Source of the DNA: Encephalitozoon hellem ATCC 50504
Taxonomy: Eukaryota; Microsporidia; Unikaryonidae
Length of the DNA stretch: 64,000 bases
Assembly (NCBI RefSeq): GCF_000277815.2
Contig: NC_018471.1
Span: 62,001-126,000 of the forward strand
Reading direction: 5' to 3'
The position numbers were made by a program, and so were the translations under genes. How positions within the stretch are numbered: position 1 is the first letter of the stretch; the number at the start of each line of letters is the position of its first letter. The notes under the pieces are model-generated. The model saw nothing but the letters and a program-made list of their open reading frames with translations. It ran no database searches and was not told the origin of the DNA. This document shows, piece by piece, positions 53,401-61,293 of this stretch.

Positions 53401-55486
53401 GGAGAAGATTAAGGAGAAGGATCTGGAGGCCAGGAGTGTACTTGAGAAGATGAAAAGGATTGAAACTGAAGACGAGGAAAGGAGAAGAGAGCTGAAGGAG
53501 AAAGAGATGACCATCAACGAGCTTAAGACAAGCTGTCTGAACATGAAGAGATGGAAGGATGAGTGTGCGGAGCTGAGGGAGGACTACGAGACTATGCAAA
53601 GGAAGTTAAAGGACGAGGCTGAGGATATGCTTCTAGAGAATGACAGGCTCCATGGAGAGATCCGGAAGATGAAGAAGGAGCAGGAGGAGCTAGAAAGCAT
53701 GCAGAAGAAGCTTCGAGATGACCTTGAGTTTGAAAGGAATAGAGGAAATAAGGTTGAAAGGGCGTTCCAGGAGCTGAGGAAGGAGCATGAGGCTGTTGAG
53801 GAGCAGCTACAAAAAGAGAAGCAGTCGAGGGACTCTACCCAGGAATCCTTGCTGGAGAAGACCAGAAGCCTTGAGAGGAAGGTGAAAAGCCTTAGTGAGA
53901 AGCTCAAGAACGAGGAGATTGCGAACAAGCAACTCATGAATGAGAAGGATGAGATGTACAAGGAGATTCATGTTTTGCAGCAATCGAAGCTTGACGAGAT
54001 TTTTGATAGAGAGGCGACGTTCAACAGCATCAAGAAGAATCTTCAGATGGAGATCCAGAGGCTGGAGATGGAGAATCAAAGGCTAGGGATGGAGATGATG
54101 GAATCGAAGTGTATGGGGGATGCGAGTGAGGACAGCTCTGTGATTGAGAGGTTCTACGGGATGGTTGAAGAGGAAAGAAAGAAGAGAAAGGAAGCTGAGC
54201 ATCTTGTATCTGAACAGGAGAACAAGAACGTGATACTGAGTAGTGAGGTTGAGATGCTGAGGGAGATGGTTGAGATGGAGAAGAGAGGCAAGGAGGAGAT
54301 GATGAGGGTGCAGGAGAAGGAGGCTGGGCTACGAAGAATGATTTCTGGGATCCGGAAGGAGATTGAGGATGTTGGAAGTGAGATGAGTATTGCCATTGAG
54401 GGGTTCAATGGGCTGTACTTCAACACTCTTGAGGAATATAAAAGGGACCTTAGGGAATGTAGGGAGTTGTTGGCCACCAAGGATGATGCCATTGAGGAGC
54501 TGAAGGATAAGGTTTCAAGGTTGAACTGCGAGGTTGAGGAAAGAAGGGTGGTTGAAGATGAGATGAATAGGAGGATTGAGGAGCTGAAGAGGCAGCACAG
54601 TAATGCTCTGGATGAACTTACATCTTTAGGTGTGAAATGCAGCACGCTTGAGTTGTCTGTGTCTGAGAAGGAGGAGGAGATCAAGAGGTATGGAGAGAAA
54701 TGCTCTGAGTATGATGTGAGGCTCAAGGACTTGGTGTGCAAGGTTGACGAGGAGATTGAGGGTCTTCGTAAGTGTGATGAGGAGAGGAGGAGATATGTTG
54801 AGAGGCTCGAGGAGGGGATGAACGGAAGCCTTGCGGGCATAAGGAAGCTTGAGGAGAGATACAAGGCAAGGATCGAAGAGAGTGTGCAGTATGCTCTTGA
54901 GGGGGAGAGGAGGAAGCTCAAAGCCCTAGAAGAATTACATGGGCAGTTGACGAAGAAGTTTGATGAGCTGCAAGAAGAACACCAGAATCTCCTTGATGAG
55001 AAGATGAAGGACTCTCTGAGGATTGAGCAGCTTGATGGAGAGCTTTGTGCCCTCCGGGAGGTGGAGATGCATAGGCAGGATATGATTTCTATGTACGAAT
55101 CTGAGATATCCACCTTGAAGCGATGCACAAAGTTCAAGGATGAAGTTCTGGGAACGCTAAGTGGGGAAAGAAGCCCTTCTGTTGTATATGTTTGTGACAA
55201 GGAGAAATACCAAGCGCTTGAACGCAAAAGAACTGCTGCAGAGAACGAGCTGGTAAGAACAAGAGATGAGAAGCAATCGCAGGTTCTTATGAATAAGAAG
55301 CTTCGGGATGAGCTGGAGAAGCTCCGGGCAGAAGTTGATGAAAGTAGGAGCAAGGCGCTGGAGATGAAGAAGAAGTTAGGATGCCAGGTATTAGCGGTGA
55401 ATCGTCTGAGCAGAGAGCTCGAGGAGGAGAAGGAGATGGTGAGGTTTCTTAAGATTGTTGGTGGAGGGCGAAAGAAAAAGATGTGA
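50450..55486 (+). CDS. MYO1: Class II myosin heavy chain
   Basis: This 1678-residue motor is a two-part conventional myosin. An SH3-like N-terminus (WVWVPDCKEGYISGFVV) leads to the motor with P-loop GESGAGKT at 176-183, switch I NDNSSRFGK, switch II DIAGFEIF, and the converter. The neck has IQ-like helices and the tryptophan-rich class II junction (RWNWWRLYQKIKPLL). The last 850 residues are almost unbroken coiled coil of Glu, Lys, Arg and Leu. It probably drives cytokinesis. The frame is open further upstream and overlaps the divergent orphan. The chosen ATG fits the family and lies in a clear spacer. Confidence 0.96.
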   Translation: MNGSTNKHVSDASLRLAGEVSISDEMQRRFTEKRWVWVPDCKEGYISGFVVKEDGDALEVDCGGIVTRYKSCEIFRMNPPKFDMIDDLAELSYLNEPGVLHNLRRRYQNGRIYTYSGLFLLAINPYKDLRIYGEKDVRKYTLSKKYELEPHIFAVANEAYRLMVSNRENQSILITGESGAGKTENTKRVVEFLATVGGSRGEESSIDRKIIDANPILEAFGNAQTVKNDNSSRFGKFIKIKFNGGNICGAHIEKYLLEKSRVTNQSKDERNYHIFYQLLGCDDPGLKKQLLLDGEPKDYRFLRNSRYKIEDVDDAKEFRRLRESMDVLNIRKEEQEGYFGIVSAILHLGNIEFREKDGAAEIANLDVAEKVCKLLSIPLTEFIKRLIHPMIKAGNEYVAHSRSREQALKIVDGLARILYDKMFDNVIDRINMSLSSPHKGNFIGVLDIAGFEIFDKNSFEQLCINYTNEKLQQFFNHHMFILEQEVYRQEKIEWDFIDFGLDLQPTIDLIEKSNPIGILSYLDEECVMPMATEKTFLRKLMGNIRHEKFEVDKIRDAFVLNHYAGDVEYTVDDWLSKNKDSHSEALTSLIRMSNSEMVSKLSLDEEMIKKGFFRTVSQKHKEQLGSLMCELRGTNPHFVRCIIPNLEKSGSRLDNGVVLGQLKCNGVLEGIRISRQGFPSRMGYQEFVQRYRIMMRDKAGSDEAWDDGVCVEFCKEMSEKILSVIGIGTNQYRMGRTKVFFRQGVLADIEDMRDSRISEVVKEIQALVRRKLAFRKYNLTQRRMEGILVIQRNSRICCELQRWNWWRLYQKIKPLLDVRKRDNEMKEKEAMIQEYIRMLDAEKGRREEAEEMLKEVNLKKEALEKCVKDEKRFSMEKDELLMALRYKADEMGQELERIRKEKGSIYEEKKVAEARLKESACVLEERESEISKLKKEVEEQGNVILLHEGEISSLREEIVSKSSEKDAMVERMLRERDSEVRMLKEKIKEKDLEARSVLEKMKRIETEDEERRRELKEKEMTINELKTSCLNMKRWKDECAELREDYETMQRKLKDEAEDMLLENDRLHGEIRKMKKEQEELESMQKKLRDDLEFERNRGNKVERAFQELRKEHEAVEEQLQKEKQSRDSTQESLLEKTRSLERKVKSLSEKLKNEEIANKQLMNEKDEMYKEIHVLQQSKLDEIFDREATFNSIKKNLQMEIQRLEMENQRLGMEMMESKCMGDASEDSSVIERFYGMVEEERKKRKEAEHLVSEQENKNVILSSEVEMLREMVEMEKRGKEEMMRVQEKEAGLRRMISGIRKEIEDVGSEMSIAIEGFNGLYFNTLEEYKRDLRECRELLATKDDAIEELKDKVSRLNCEVEERRVVEDEMNRRIEELKRQHSNALDELTSLGVKCSTLELSVSEKEEEIKRYGEKCSEYDVRLKDLVCKVDEEIEGLRKCDEERRRYVERLEEGMNGSLAGIRKLEERYKARIEESVQYALEGERRKLKALEELHGQLTKKFDELQEEHQNLLDEKMKDSLRIEQLDGELCALREVEMHRQDMISMYESEISTLKRCTKFKDEVLGTLSGERSPSVVYVCDKEKYQALERKRTAAENELVRTRDEKQSQVLMNKKLRDELEKLRAEVDESRSKALEMKKKLGCQVLAVNRLSRELEEEKEMVRFLKIVGGGRKKKM

Positions 55487-55526
55487 CTGAGGTGTGCAGG
55501 ACATTACTAGTTCTGTTAATGTTCTG

Positions 55527-55547
55527 AAAATTTTATGCCCCTATCAC
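55527..55547 (+). promoter_or_regulatory. AAAATTTT plus CCCC start signal of RPL29
   Basis: AAAATTTT is followed by CCCC six bases before the ATG. It sits in a 61-base spacer after myosin and picks out the ATG of the short L29 gene. Confidence 0.65.
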
Positions 55548-55721
55548 ATGGCCAAGAGGAAGAACCACACGAACCACAATCAGAACAGAAAGGATCATCG
55601 AAATGGAATCAAGAAGGCACGGATGCCGCAGTTTTCTGAGTTTCTGGGGCTGCATCCTGCAACCTTGATGAGGATTGAGGAGGCATCAAGTTTATGGAAT
55701 GCATCTGTCTCAAGAAAATAA
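55548..55721 (+). CDS. RPL29: 60S ribosomal protein eL29
   Basis: This small basic ribosomal protein of 57 residues has the family N-terminus AKRKNHTNHNQNRKDHRNGIKKAR, covering the universally conserved half. The C-terminal 30 residues diverge (FLGLHPATLMRIEEASSLW) but keep the length of yeast L29. The longer frame starts with GTG and adds 18 unrelated residues. The ATG used carries a perfect start signal. It follows myosin by 61 bases. Confidence 0.93.
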   Translation: MAKRKNHTNHNQNRKDHRNGIKKARMPQFSEFLGLHPATLMRIEEASSLWNASVSRK

Positions 55722-55773
55722 ACGTCCTTTTTGAGTTATACTTTTTATGTAAGGCCTTGTTGATGGCCCCTGA

Positions 55774-56187
55774 ATGGCTCTTATAGTCGATACATTTGAG
55801 GTTCCTTCAGTGCTTATATCTCAAAAGCTTTTCCGGTCTGCTGATGCCAGAGTTATAGAAGAAGTGTCATTAGGGACGATAGAGGAGGTTTTGGCGGGGG
55901 AGGGGATATACAGCATCCACAGGGAGTGCTTCTCATGTGAAGAAATTAGGTGGATGAAGTACTACTTTAATGAGGTCGTAGAAGTGTTTGCCAATGTCCA
56001 GTATGTCAATAAGAGTAAGAAGATTGTGAGGTACTACTCTATAGTTCGGGATTGCAATGGGGCTGTTATAGACCTGGCAGAGATCAAAGAAAGCGAGGAT
56101 GAAGAGACGCATGACAAGACGGCGTTTCTTCCCTATATCAAGGCGCAAGAGGAGGAGATTGTTATTTTTCCGGATGATGAGGATTAA
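55774..56187 (+). CDS. Orphan acidic protein, 137 residues
   Basis: This small protein has an acidic tail (EEEIVIFPDDED) and an internal hydrophobic pattern compatible with a beta/alpha fold. There is no signal peptide or span. A CFSCEEIRWMKYYFNEVVEVF helix is the most striking segment. No family is recognised. It sits between the ribosomal genes L29 and S27 in the same orientation, 52 bases after L29, with no strong AAATTT element but with CCCC shortly before the ATG. The coding call is supported by length and the CCCC. Confidence 0.65.
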   Translation: MALIVDTFEVPSVLISQKLFRSADARVIEEVSLGTIEEVLAGEGIYSIHRECFSCEEIRWMKYYFNEVVEVFANVQYVNKSKKIVRYYSIVRDCNGAVIDLAEIKESEDEETHDKTAFLPYIKAQEEEIVIFPDDED

Positions 56188-56228
56188 CTGTGAGCTTGCG
56201 GCTGTTCTCTAATTATCGGTTCCGATCA

Positions 56229-56260
56229 CAAAAAAAATTTTAGGCAGAGACCCTAAGAGA
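56229..56260 (+). promoter_or_regulatory. AAAAAAATTTT plus CCC start signal of RPS27
   Basis: A long AAAAAAATTTT run is followed by CCC seven bases before the ATG, again the ribosomal-protein-type signal. Confidence 0.65.
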
Positions 56261-56518
56261 ATGGCACTTGATTTAGCGTTTCCCACAAGAGAGAAAGTTG
56301 CATCGACCCACAAGAAGGATCGCCTGTACAGGGAAGGAAATGGGTTTTTCATGTATGTCAGGTGTGGAGGATGCAGGCACACAACATGCTGTTATTCGCA
56401 CTCCCAGACAAATGTTTCGTGTGCTGGGTGTGGAGATATAATTCTGACATCCTCTGGAGGCCGTGCTATTGTGTCACCGAACTGTGAGTTCAAGAGGATC
56501 ATAAGAAACATTGATTAA
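56261..56518 (+). CDS. RPS27: 40S ribosomal protein eS27
   Basis: This 85-residue small-subunit protein has a C4 zinc finger: CGGC near 36-39 and CAGC near 55-58. The surrounding blocks VRCGGCRHTTCCYSHSQT and VSCAGCGDIILTSSGG follow the family. The C-terminal CEFKRI stretch is also conserved. Length is normal. It lies just upstream of CCT8 in the same direction. Confidence 0.96.
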   Translation: MALDLAFPTREKVASTHKKDRLYREGNGFFMYVRCGGCRHTTCCYSHSQTNVSCAGCGDIILTSSGGRAIVSPNCEFKRIIRNID

Positions 56519-56565
56519 AGATTTTAGCTACACTGTTTTTGCCCTGCCTCTACAGGTCAAAGTTG

Positions 56566-56583
56566 AAAATTTTTCAAGCCCTG
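56566..56583 (+). promoter_or_regulatory. AAAATTTTT plus CCC start signal of CCT8
   Basis: AAAATTTTT is followed by CCC two bases before the ATG. The signal lies inside the upstream open frame (which begins at TTG) and therefore argues for the internal ATG. Confidence 0.6.
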
Positions 56584-58038
56584 ATGAACATTGGGCAAAC
56601 GCACCTAGGTGGGCTGATATCAAATGCTCAGCAGGATGAAAAGGTAAGATATCACATTGTGGGGTCTAAGGTAAGGATGGCGTGCAACCTTGTTAGAAGC
56701 TTGTATGGCAAGTCCCAGCGAACAAAGCTCATAGTGAATGGATATGGGCAGGTTGTTCTCTCTTCACAGCCCGGTGTTATCTACGACAATGTCAAGATGA
56801 ACCACCCTCTTGTGAAGCTACTGCAGGACTATGTCAAGAAGATGGATGTTGCTGGAGACGGGGCGACTTTTTTTGTGATTCTTGTGTCTGAACTGATCCA
56901 GGAGACCATGGATGTTGTTGGGAAAGGTATGAAGCCCACGTATCTCAGCCACATGCTTAGGGAGGTGCACAAGGAGGTTGAGGATCTTGCAAAGGAGCTT
57001 TTGATTGAACACAGTATCAGGTTTGATGACCGAGAAAGCATATCGAAGGTTCTCCGGGGGGTTTTGAAGGATGACGGACTGGAAAAGATAGTTAGCAAGG
57101 GGATATCGCTTGCCAGGAGCTTCAGCTCTGAAAGCATCAGGGTTTGCAAAGTTGGATGCGGGTCTATAGAAGACAGTTATGTTGTTCAGGGGATGGTGTT
57201 CAATAGGTCACCTGAGGGAGAGGTGAGGCACATGGTGAAGGGGAAGACGTCGATATACAACTGCCCGCTAGACATAGCAAGGACGGAGCTGAAGGGGACT
57301 GTTCTGATGAAGACTGCCTCTGAGCTGCTATCTTTCAGTAAGGATGAAAATGAAAGGACCAGGAAGGCCGTGGAGTTTATGAAAGGAGATGTTGTGATAT
57401 GCAGTGGAAAAGTGGACAGGATATATCTGGATTTCCTGAACAAGAGCAAGAAGCTAGTCTTCCGAATTACTAGTAAGTACGACTTGAGAAGAATGCGAGA
57501 GCTAGTTGGGGGACATATTCTATCGAGCCTGGGGTCAGAAAGCGAGGGCAGCATGGGGTTTGTTGAGGAGGTTGTCACCTTTACAGAAGGCACTTGCGAG
57601 TACACGAAGTTTATATCTGAAAGTAAGAAAGTGTACACCCTAGTTCTGAAGAACTCTGTGCAGGCCGTGCTGGATGAGCAAGAGAGGATGGTTCAAAAGG
57701 CATTGACTGTCTTAAGTAAGAATACCAAGGATGATAAAATTGGCCTGGTCGAAGGAGCAGGAAAATTCGAGAAAAGGCTATCGAAGATGTTTTTCGAAAG
57801 GTCGGCGGTTTCAAGCGAGGGTAAGAATCTTGTGTACAAGTGCATTGGAAAGGTGCTCGGGGGATTTGCGTCTTCTGATGCAGAGATCTACGACGTATAC
57901 AACTGCAAGGTGAAGGCGCTGAAGTACTCCATTGAGTTTATATCCACTCTGTTTGAGACCAGCGATTATCTCATAGGGAAGCCTGAGGCGATCAATATTG
58001 CGCCCAGAACTAACCAGCACTGGGATGAGGATCACTGA
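56584..58038 (+). CDS. CCT8: Chaperonin CCT subunit theta, diverged nucleotide site
   Basis: This is a subunit of the CCT/TRiC chaperonin that folds actin and tubulin. It has 484 residues, and theta is indicated by the overall pattern and the tail YLIGKPEAINIAPRTNQHWDEDH, which parallels the theta ending. The ATP-site motifs are altered. The LGPxGxxKM loop reads YGKSQRTKL, the NDGA region reads SSQPG, GDGTT reads GDGAT, and the GGG of the late hinge reads GAG. The fold is otherwise complete. It probably contributes as a scaffold subunit with weak or no ATP turnover. The ATG is fixed by an AAATTT-CCC pair; the longer frame starts with TTG. Confidence 0.87.
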   Translation: MNIGQTHLGGLISNAQQDEKVRYHIVGSKVRMACNLVRSLYGKSQRTKLIVNGYGQVVLSSQPGVIYDNVKMNHPLVKLLQDYVKKMDVAGDGATFFVILVSELIQETMDVVGKGMKPTYLSHMLREVHKEVEDLAKELLIEHSIRFDDRESISKVLRGVLKDDGLEKIVSKGISLARSFSSESIRVCKVGCGSIEDSYVVQGMVFNRSPEGEVRHMVKGKTSIYNCPLDIARTELKGTVLMKTASELLSFSKDENERTRKAVEFMKGDVVICSGKVDRIYLDFLNKSKKLVFRITSKYDLRRMRELVGGHILSSLGSESEGSMGFVEEVVTFTEGTCEYTKFISESKKVYTLVLKNSVQAVLDEQERMVQKALTVLSKNTKDDKIGLVEGAGKFEKRLSKMFFERSAVSSEGKNLVYKCIGKVLGGFASSDAEIYDVYNCKVKALKYSIEFISTLFETSDYLIGKPEAINIAPRTNQHWDEDH

Positions 58039-58333
58039 GTCCTCATAAAGCGCGGATTAATAGTTATAATTAAATCTTTTTTAATACAAAAGATAGCCGG
58101 AAAATGAGTAATGTTAGAATAAGAAGAACATTATTATGTTAATGAAATTGACAGGTGAATGATTGCTTTTATGGAGCATGGGACATGGAAAGGGCAATTT
58201 TGAATGCAGACGGGCATGCTTGGCTCTTATAGTGTGCTGAGATTGCGACGGCTATAATAGGAAGCTTCTCTGATTCCATTAAAAACTAGAGATATATAAA
58301 AAATATGGCCAAAAGGATGGGCTCAAGATTCGA
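58039..58333. other. 295-bp AT-rich spacer between CCT8 and second homeodomain gene
   Basis: This is the longest non-coding stretch in the window. It is AT-rich (TTATAATTAAATCTTTTTTAATAC, GATATATAAAAAATATGG near the homeodomain gene). It has no reading frame above about 20 codons on the plus strand and no tRNA or known small RNA. The TATATAAAAAATA near its end, 35 bases before the ATG, may act as a promoter element. Confidence 0.5.
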
Positions 58334-58735
58334 ATGCCGATTCGATCGAGACTTAACAAAGATGAGAAGAAAACTGTGAAGTTCATCGACTCGACAGAGG
58401 AGATAATAAAGTATCTTAACAAGAACGACTCGAATAAGAGATCAAGGCTCAAATTAAGCGGACACCAGATCGATGTCCTAGAGTCGAATTTCAGGATCGA
58501 TAGCCATCCAAACAGCACCACCAAGAGCCTGCTGGCAAACACGCTCAGCATACCGTTTAAGAACATCCAGATATGGTTCCAGAACAGAAGAGCCAAGGAA
58601 AAGATTGCAAGGGACAACTGTAAAAGAAGGAACGGAAATGCAAGAGCTGAAGGCAAGGAGCATGAGCATGGCAAGGTGAACTATCAGGCGATGTGCCCCT
58701 TTGATTTTACTTCCCAGGAGAGGTACTTTCTTTGA
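58334..58735 (+). CDS. Homeodomain protein
   Basis: This 133-residue protein has a homeodomain at about residues 36-95: basic arm NKRSRLKLSG, helix 1 HQIDVLESNF, helix 3 IQIWFQNRRAKEK with Gln50 and Asn51. Spacing is that of a typical 60-residue domain. An N-terminal charged stretch and a basic C-terminal tail complete the protein. It is only distantly like the other homeodomain protein in this window outside helix 3. It probably binds DNA as a regulator; its targets are unknown. Spacers on both sides are long for this genome. Confidence 0.93.
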   Translation: MPIRSRLNKDEKKTVKFIDSTEEIIKYLNKNDSNKRSRLKLSGHQIDVLESNFRIDSHPNSTTKSLLANTLSIPFKNIQIWFQNRRAKEKIARDNCKRRNGNARAEGKEHEHGKVNYQAMCPFDFTSQERYFL

Positions 58736-58889
58736 ACCGAAGACACATCTGCGTTATTGTAATTTAATATAGTGCTAATTCCGGACACTTGGATACATTT
58801 AATAACGAGGTAATAAAAAATTTGTGTCTTTCAAATTTAAGATATGAAAACATTTTGGATTTTGAAATCATTTTAAACCATCGGCAGAC

Positions 58890-59918
58890 ATGCCCTGCTT
58901 TTTGAGTCGCCCGCCTCTGGATGAAGGACGGGTGCTATATAAAGCAAAAGCAAGCCCGCATGTTTCTGATCGATGGAACATGCGTCTACATTTTGATGTA
59001 ATTTTTATGCATGCCGTTAAAAGCCGTGTTTTGGCACAGACCCTTAAGATGCTAGTTTTGACGAACATAAGCAGGGAAATGAGATTTGAGGTTTCAAAAG
59101 TGAACGGAAGGGTTTTCCTCAGGGGAGACTTGGATGGGATTGAGTACAAAGGGTCTGAATGGAACTCGCCTTGCAGCTATTATATTGCCGAGTCTTCGGG
59201 AGGCGCAATTGACCTGAGAAAGGCCAAGAAGGCCAGAATAATAGTGTTCGAGACCGTTTATGAGACGGGGCTGTTGCATGAAAAGACGAGCATCAAGGAG
59301 CTGGCTTTTACCTTTGGAAGCAAAAGGCTTGTGGGGTATCATAAGAAAAGAGAGGCTGAGGGGTATTCAAAAAGATTCTTTGCGTCGAAATTCGGATACA
59401 GAGACCAGATACTTCCGCCAACGAATGGAGAGGCAAAGTGTCTGAAGGAGAGATTTGTACTAGAAAAGATGTTTCCAAAGGAGGTGCTGTCAAGCTTTTC
59501 AGAGATCAGGCTGGAGTCTGTGCTGTTGCATCCCGATCTGATGGAACTGAGGCAGAGCATGAGCTATAAGATCCACTTTTTACTTGCGGATTGCATAATC
59601 AAGCTTATGGAGAAGAAATACATCACCGACGACTGTCTGAATGACTCTGAATACTCTAGTTTCTTCGTGATGATAAAGGATGAGATAGAGAACAGGATGC
59701 TGACGCCATTGTGTAGAGATAGACTTGCTATTCTCTGCTACATACTATTCCTGCAGATAGAAGGGTTCTCCATCAAGTATGAGATTCTGCCGGACTTCAA
59801 GTTTTCGAAAGAAAAGGTTATTGCGATGTTAAAGCTGATAGGATGCCTTTACAGCTCGCAAACCGACACCTTCAAGATGAAAAGCAATCCGGCACCCTCC
59901 TACGACACTTCGAACTAG
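58890..59918 (+). CDS. RPA49: Probable RNA polymerase I subunit A49
   Basis: This looks like a diverged A49 subunit (POLR1E family), which stimulates RNA polymerase I. The strongest evidence is near the C-terminus: LAILCYILFLQIEGFSIKYE, then FSKEKVIAMLKLIGCLY. This matches the winged-helix region of yeast A49 in order and spacing (CYILAIIMHLDNF, then KVVSLFRVLGA). The mid region ILPPTNGEAK leads to LEKMFPKEVLSSF, paralleling the family's PxxxxDATxxExxYxLexIIP stretch. An N-terminal strand-rich part with a LDGIEYKGS segment suits the dimerisation domain. The start is uncertain: an ATG 159 bases downstream, preceded by ACCC, would trim 53 unmatched residues. Confidence 0.7.
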   Translation: MPCFLSRPPLDEGRVLYKAKASPHVSDRWNMRLHFDVIFMHAVKSRVLAQTLKMLVLTNISREMRFEVSKVNGRVFLRGDLDGIEYKGSEWNSPCSYYIAESSGGAIDLRKAKKARIIVFETVYETGLLHEKTSIKELAFTFGSKRLVGYHKKREAEGYSKRFFASKFGYRDQILPPTNGEAKCLKERFVLEKMFPKEVLSSFSEIRLESVLLHPDLMELRQSMSYKIHFLLADCIIKLMEKKYITDDCLNDSEYSSFFVMIKDEIENRMLTPLCRDRLAILCYILFLQIEGFSIKYEILPDFKFSKEKVIAMLKLIGCLYSSQTDTFKMKSNPAPSYDTSN

Positions 59919-59965
59919 TCTTTGGCTCTACATGTTGAAATGCTACTCCAGTTGGTATCCCTGAG

Positions 59966-60511
59966 ATGAAGAGTACAGATTTTGAGATGAGGCTTGTAGA
60001 GAGGTACGGGACCGGGGTGATACCAAAAGAGGATATTGAGGGCATACTGAGCGAGGCTGTTGAGAGCAATGTTATAGAGAGGGACGAGATAGGGAGATGG
60101 GAGAAGGACGAGGAATATACTGTTCCAAGGTTGCTTTGGCTGATGCGGAAGTGGAGGACGGACTTTCTCAAGGACTCGTTTAGCATAAATGACATTTCCT
60201 GTAAAGATGAGGAGTGCTGTGACGGCGGATGTACGGACGAGAGTGAGCTCAAGAAGTTTGAGTACAACGGGGAGTCCGACGCCAATGGCTCCTTCATGAC
60301 GACTGATGAGGCATTCCTGTCTTCTCTTCGAGACAAGACAAGGATGATCACATCAAGAAGGAGCAACAATGGAAAGAGGATTGTGAGAAATGTTTTGAGG
60401 GCATGGGAGGAGTATGAGAGGCTTCCAACAAAAAGGAGAAGCCGAAGGTGGTATTTTCTTTGCTTCCTGGCCATTCCCATATATTTCCTGTATGCCCAAA
60501 AGCCATTTTGA
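59966..60511 (+). CDS. Orphan tail-anchored protein, 181 residues
   Basis: This acidic, low-hydrophobicity protein ends in a basic patch (PTKRRSRRW) and one hydrophobic span (YFLCFLAIPIYFLYA), five residues from the C-terminus. It looks tail-anchored with a cytosolic domain. A cysteine-rich acidic patch (CKDEECCDGGC) around residues 79-89 is unusual and might bind metal. No family is recognised. It lies between A49 and DPM1 in the same orientation, with spacers under 50 bases. Confidence 0.68.
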   Translation: MKSTDFEMRLVERYGTGVIPKEDIEGILSEAVESNVIERDEIGRWEKDEEYTVPRLLWLMRKWRTDFLKDSFSINDISCKDEECCDGGCTDESELKKFEYNGESDANGSFMTTDEAFLSSLRDKTRMITSRRSNNGKRIVRNVLRAWEEYERLPTKRRSRRWYFLCFLAIPIYFLYAQKPF

Positions 60512-60545
60512 TTCTTATTAAAGCCCTGTTTTTTATACTCAGCCC

Positions 60546-61238
60546 ATGTACAATGTTATCATACCAACATACAATGAAAGAGAGAACATCAAGGTTCTGC
60601 TACAAATGGTTTCCGATGTTATGAGCAATGAGGGAGAGCCGTTCAAGATAGTTGTTGTGGACGACAGCAGCCCTGATGGGACCTATGGAGTTGTGGAATC
60701 GATGGGGTTACCCAATGTGTGCCTCTTATCTAGAAAGAAGAAGCTTGGGCTTGGAAGTGCATACAGGACAGCTCTCAAGCACTGCGAGTATCCGTTCACC
60801 ATTGTAATGGATGCAGATTTATCCCACGACCCTATGTACATCAGAACTATGATTGAGATTCAAAAGCAAGGGGCTGAGATTGTTGTAGGAAGCAGGTATT
60901 CTGAGAAAGGAGGTGTTTATGGGTGGTCTATGAAGAGAAAGATCATAAGCCTTGGGGCAAATAACCTTGCCAGGACGTTCCTCAACTTAAATGTGTCAGA
61001 TGTCACAGGAAGCTTTCGATTATACAAAACGGAGGCATTCAGAGCATTGGTTGAAAAGTCTGTGTCTACAGGGTATTCCTTTCAGATGGAGCTGATGTGC
61101 TTGGCAAAGAGACACGGGCTAAAGGTGTCTGAGTGTCCAATTGTTTTTCACGAGAGGAAAAGGGGGGAGTCGAAGCTATCTCTGATGGAGATTGTGATGT
61201 ACTTAAGGACGATAGCCTTACTGTTTTTTAGCGTTTAA
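60546..61238 (+). CDS. DPM1: Dolichol-phosphate mannosyltransferase DPM1
   Basis: This GT2 family enzyme transfers mannose from GDP-mannose to dolichol phosphate at the ER. It has the N-terminal VIIPTYNERENI, VVDDSSPDGTYGV, DADLSHDP (DAD metal site) and GSRYSEKGGVYGW motifs, then the VTGSFRLYKTEAF acceptor region. At 230 residues it has no C-terminal transmembrane helix, so it is of the human and fission yeast type that depends on small anchoring subunits, unlike the budding yeast enzyme. The ATG follows CCC directly. Its product would feed protein O-mannosylation. Confidence 0.96.
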   Translation: MYNVIIPTYNERENIKVLLQMVSDVMSNEGEPFKIVVVDDSSPDGTYGVVESMGLPNVCLLSRKKKLGLGSAYRTALKHCEYPFTIVMDADLSHDPMYIRTMIEIQKQGAEIVVGSRYSEKGGVYGWSMKRKIISLGANNLARTFLNLNVSDVTGSFRLYKTEAFRALVEKSVSTGYSFQMELMCLAKRHGLKVSECPIVFHERKRGESKLSLMEIVMYLRTIALLFFSV

Positions 61239-61293
61239 TTAAATCTGTGTATCAGAGTCTTTAGTGTAAGTCTTAGATTCTCGGATCCCTTGG

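Noticed and set aside
54154..55353. 399-codon serine- and leucine-rich frame antisense to the myosin tail
   Set aside because: It is a by-product of the purine-rich Glu, Lys and Arg codons of the coiled coil. Similar shadows lie opposite SMC1.
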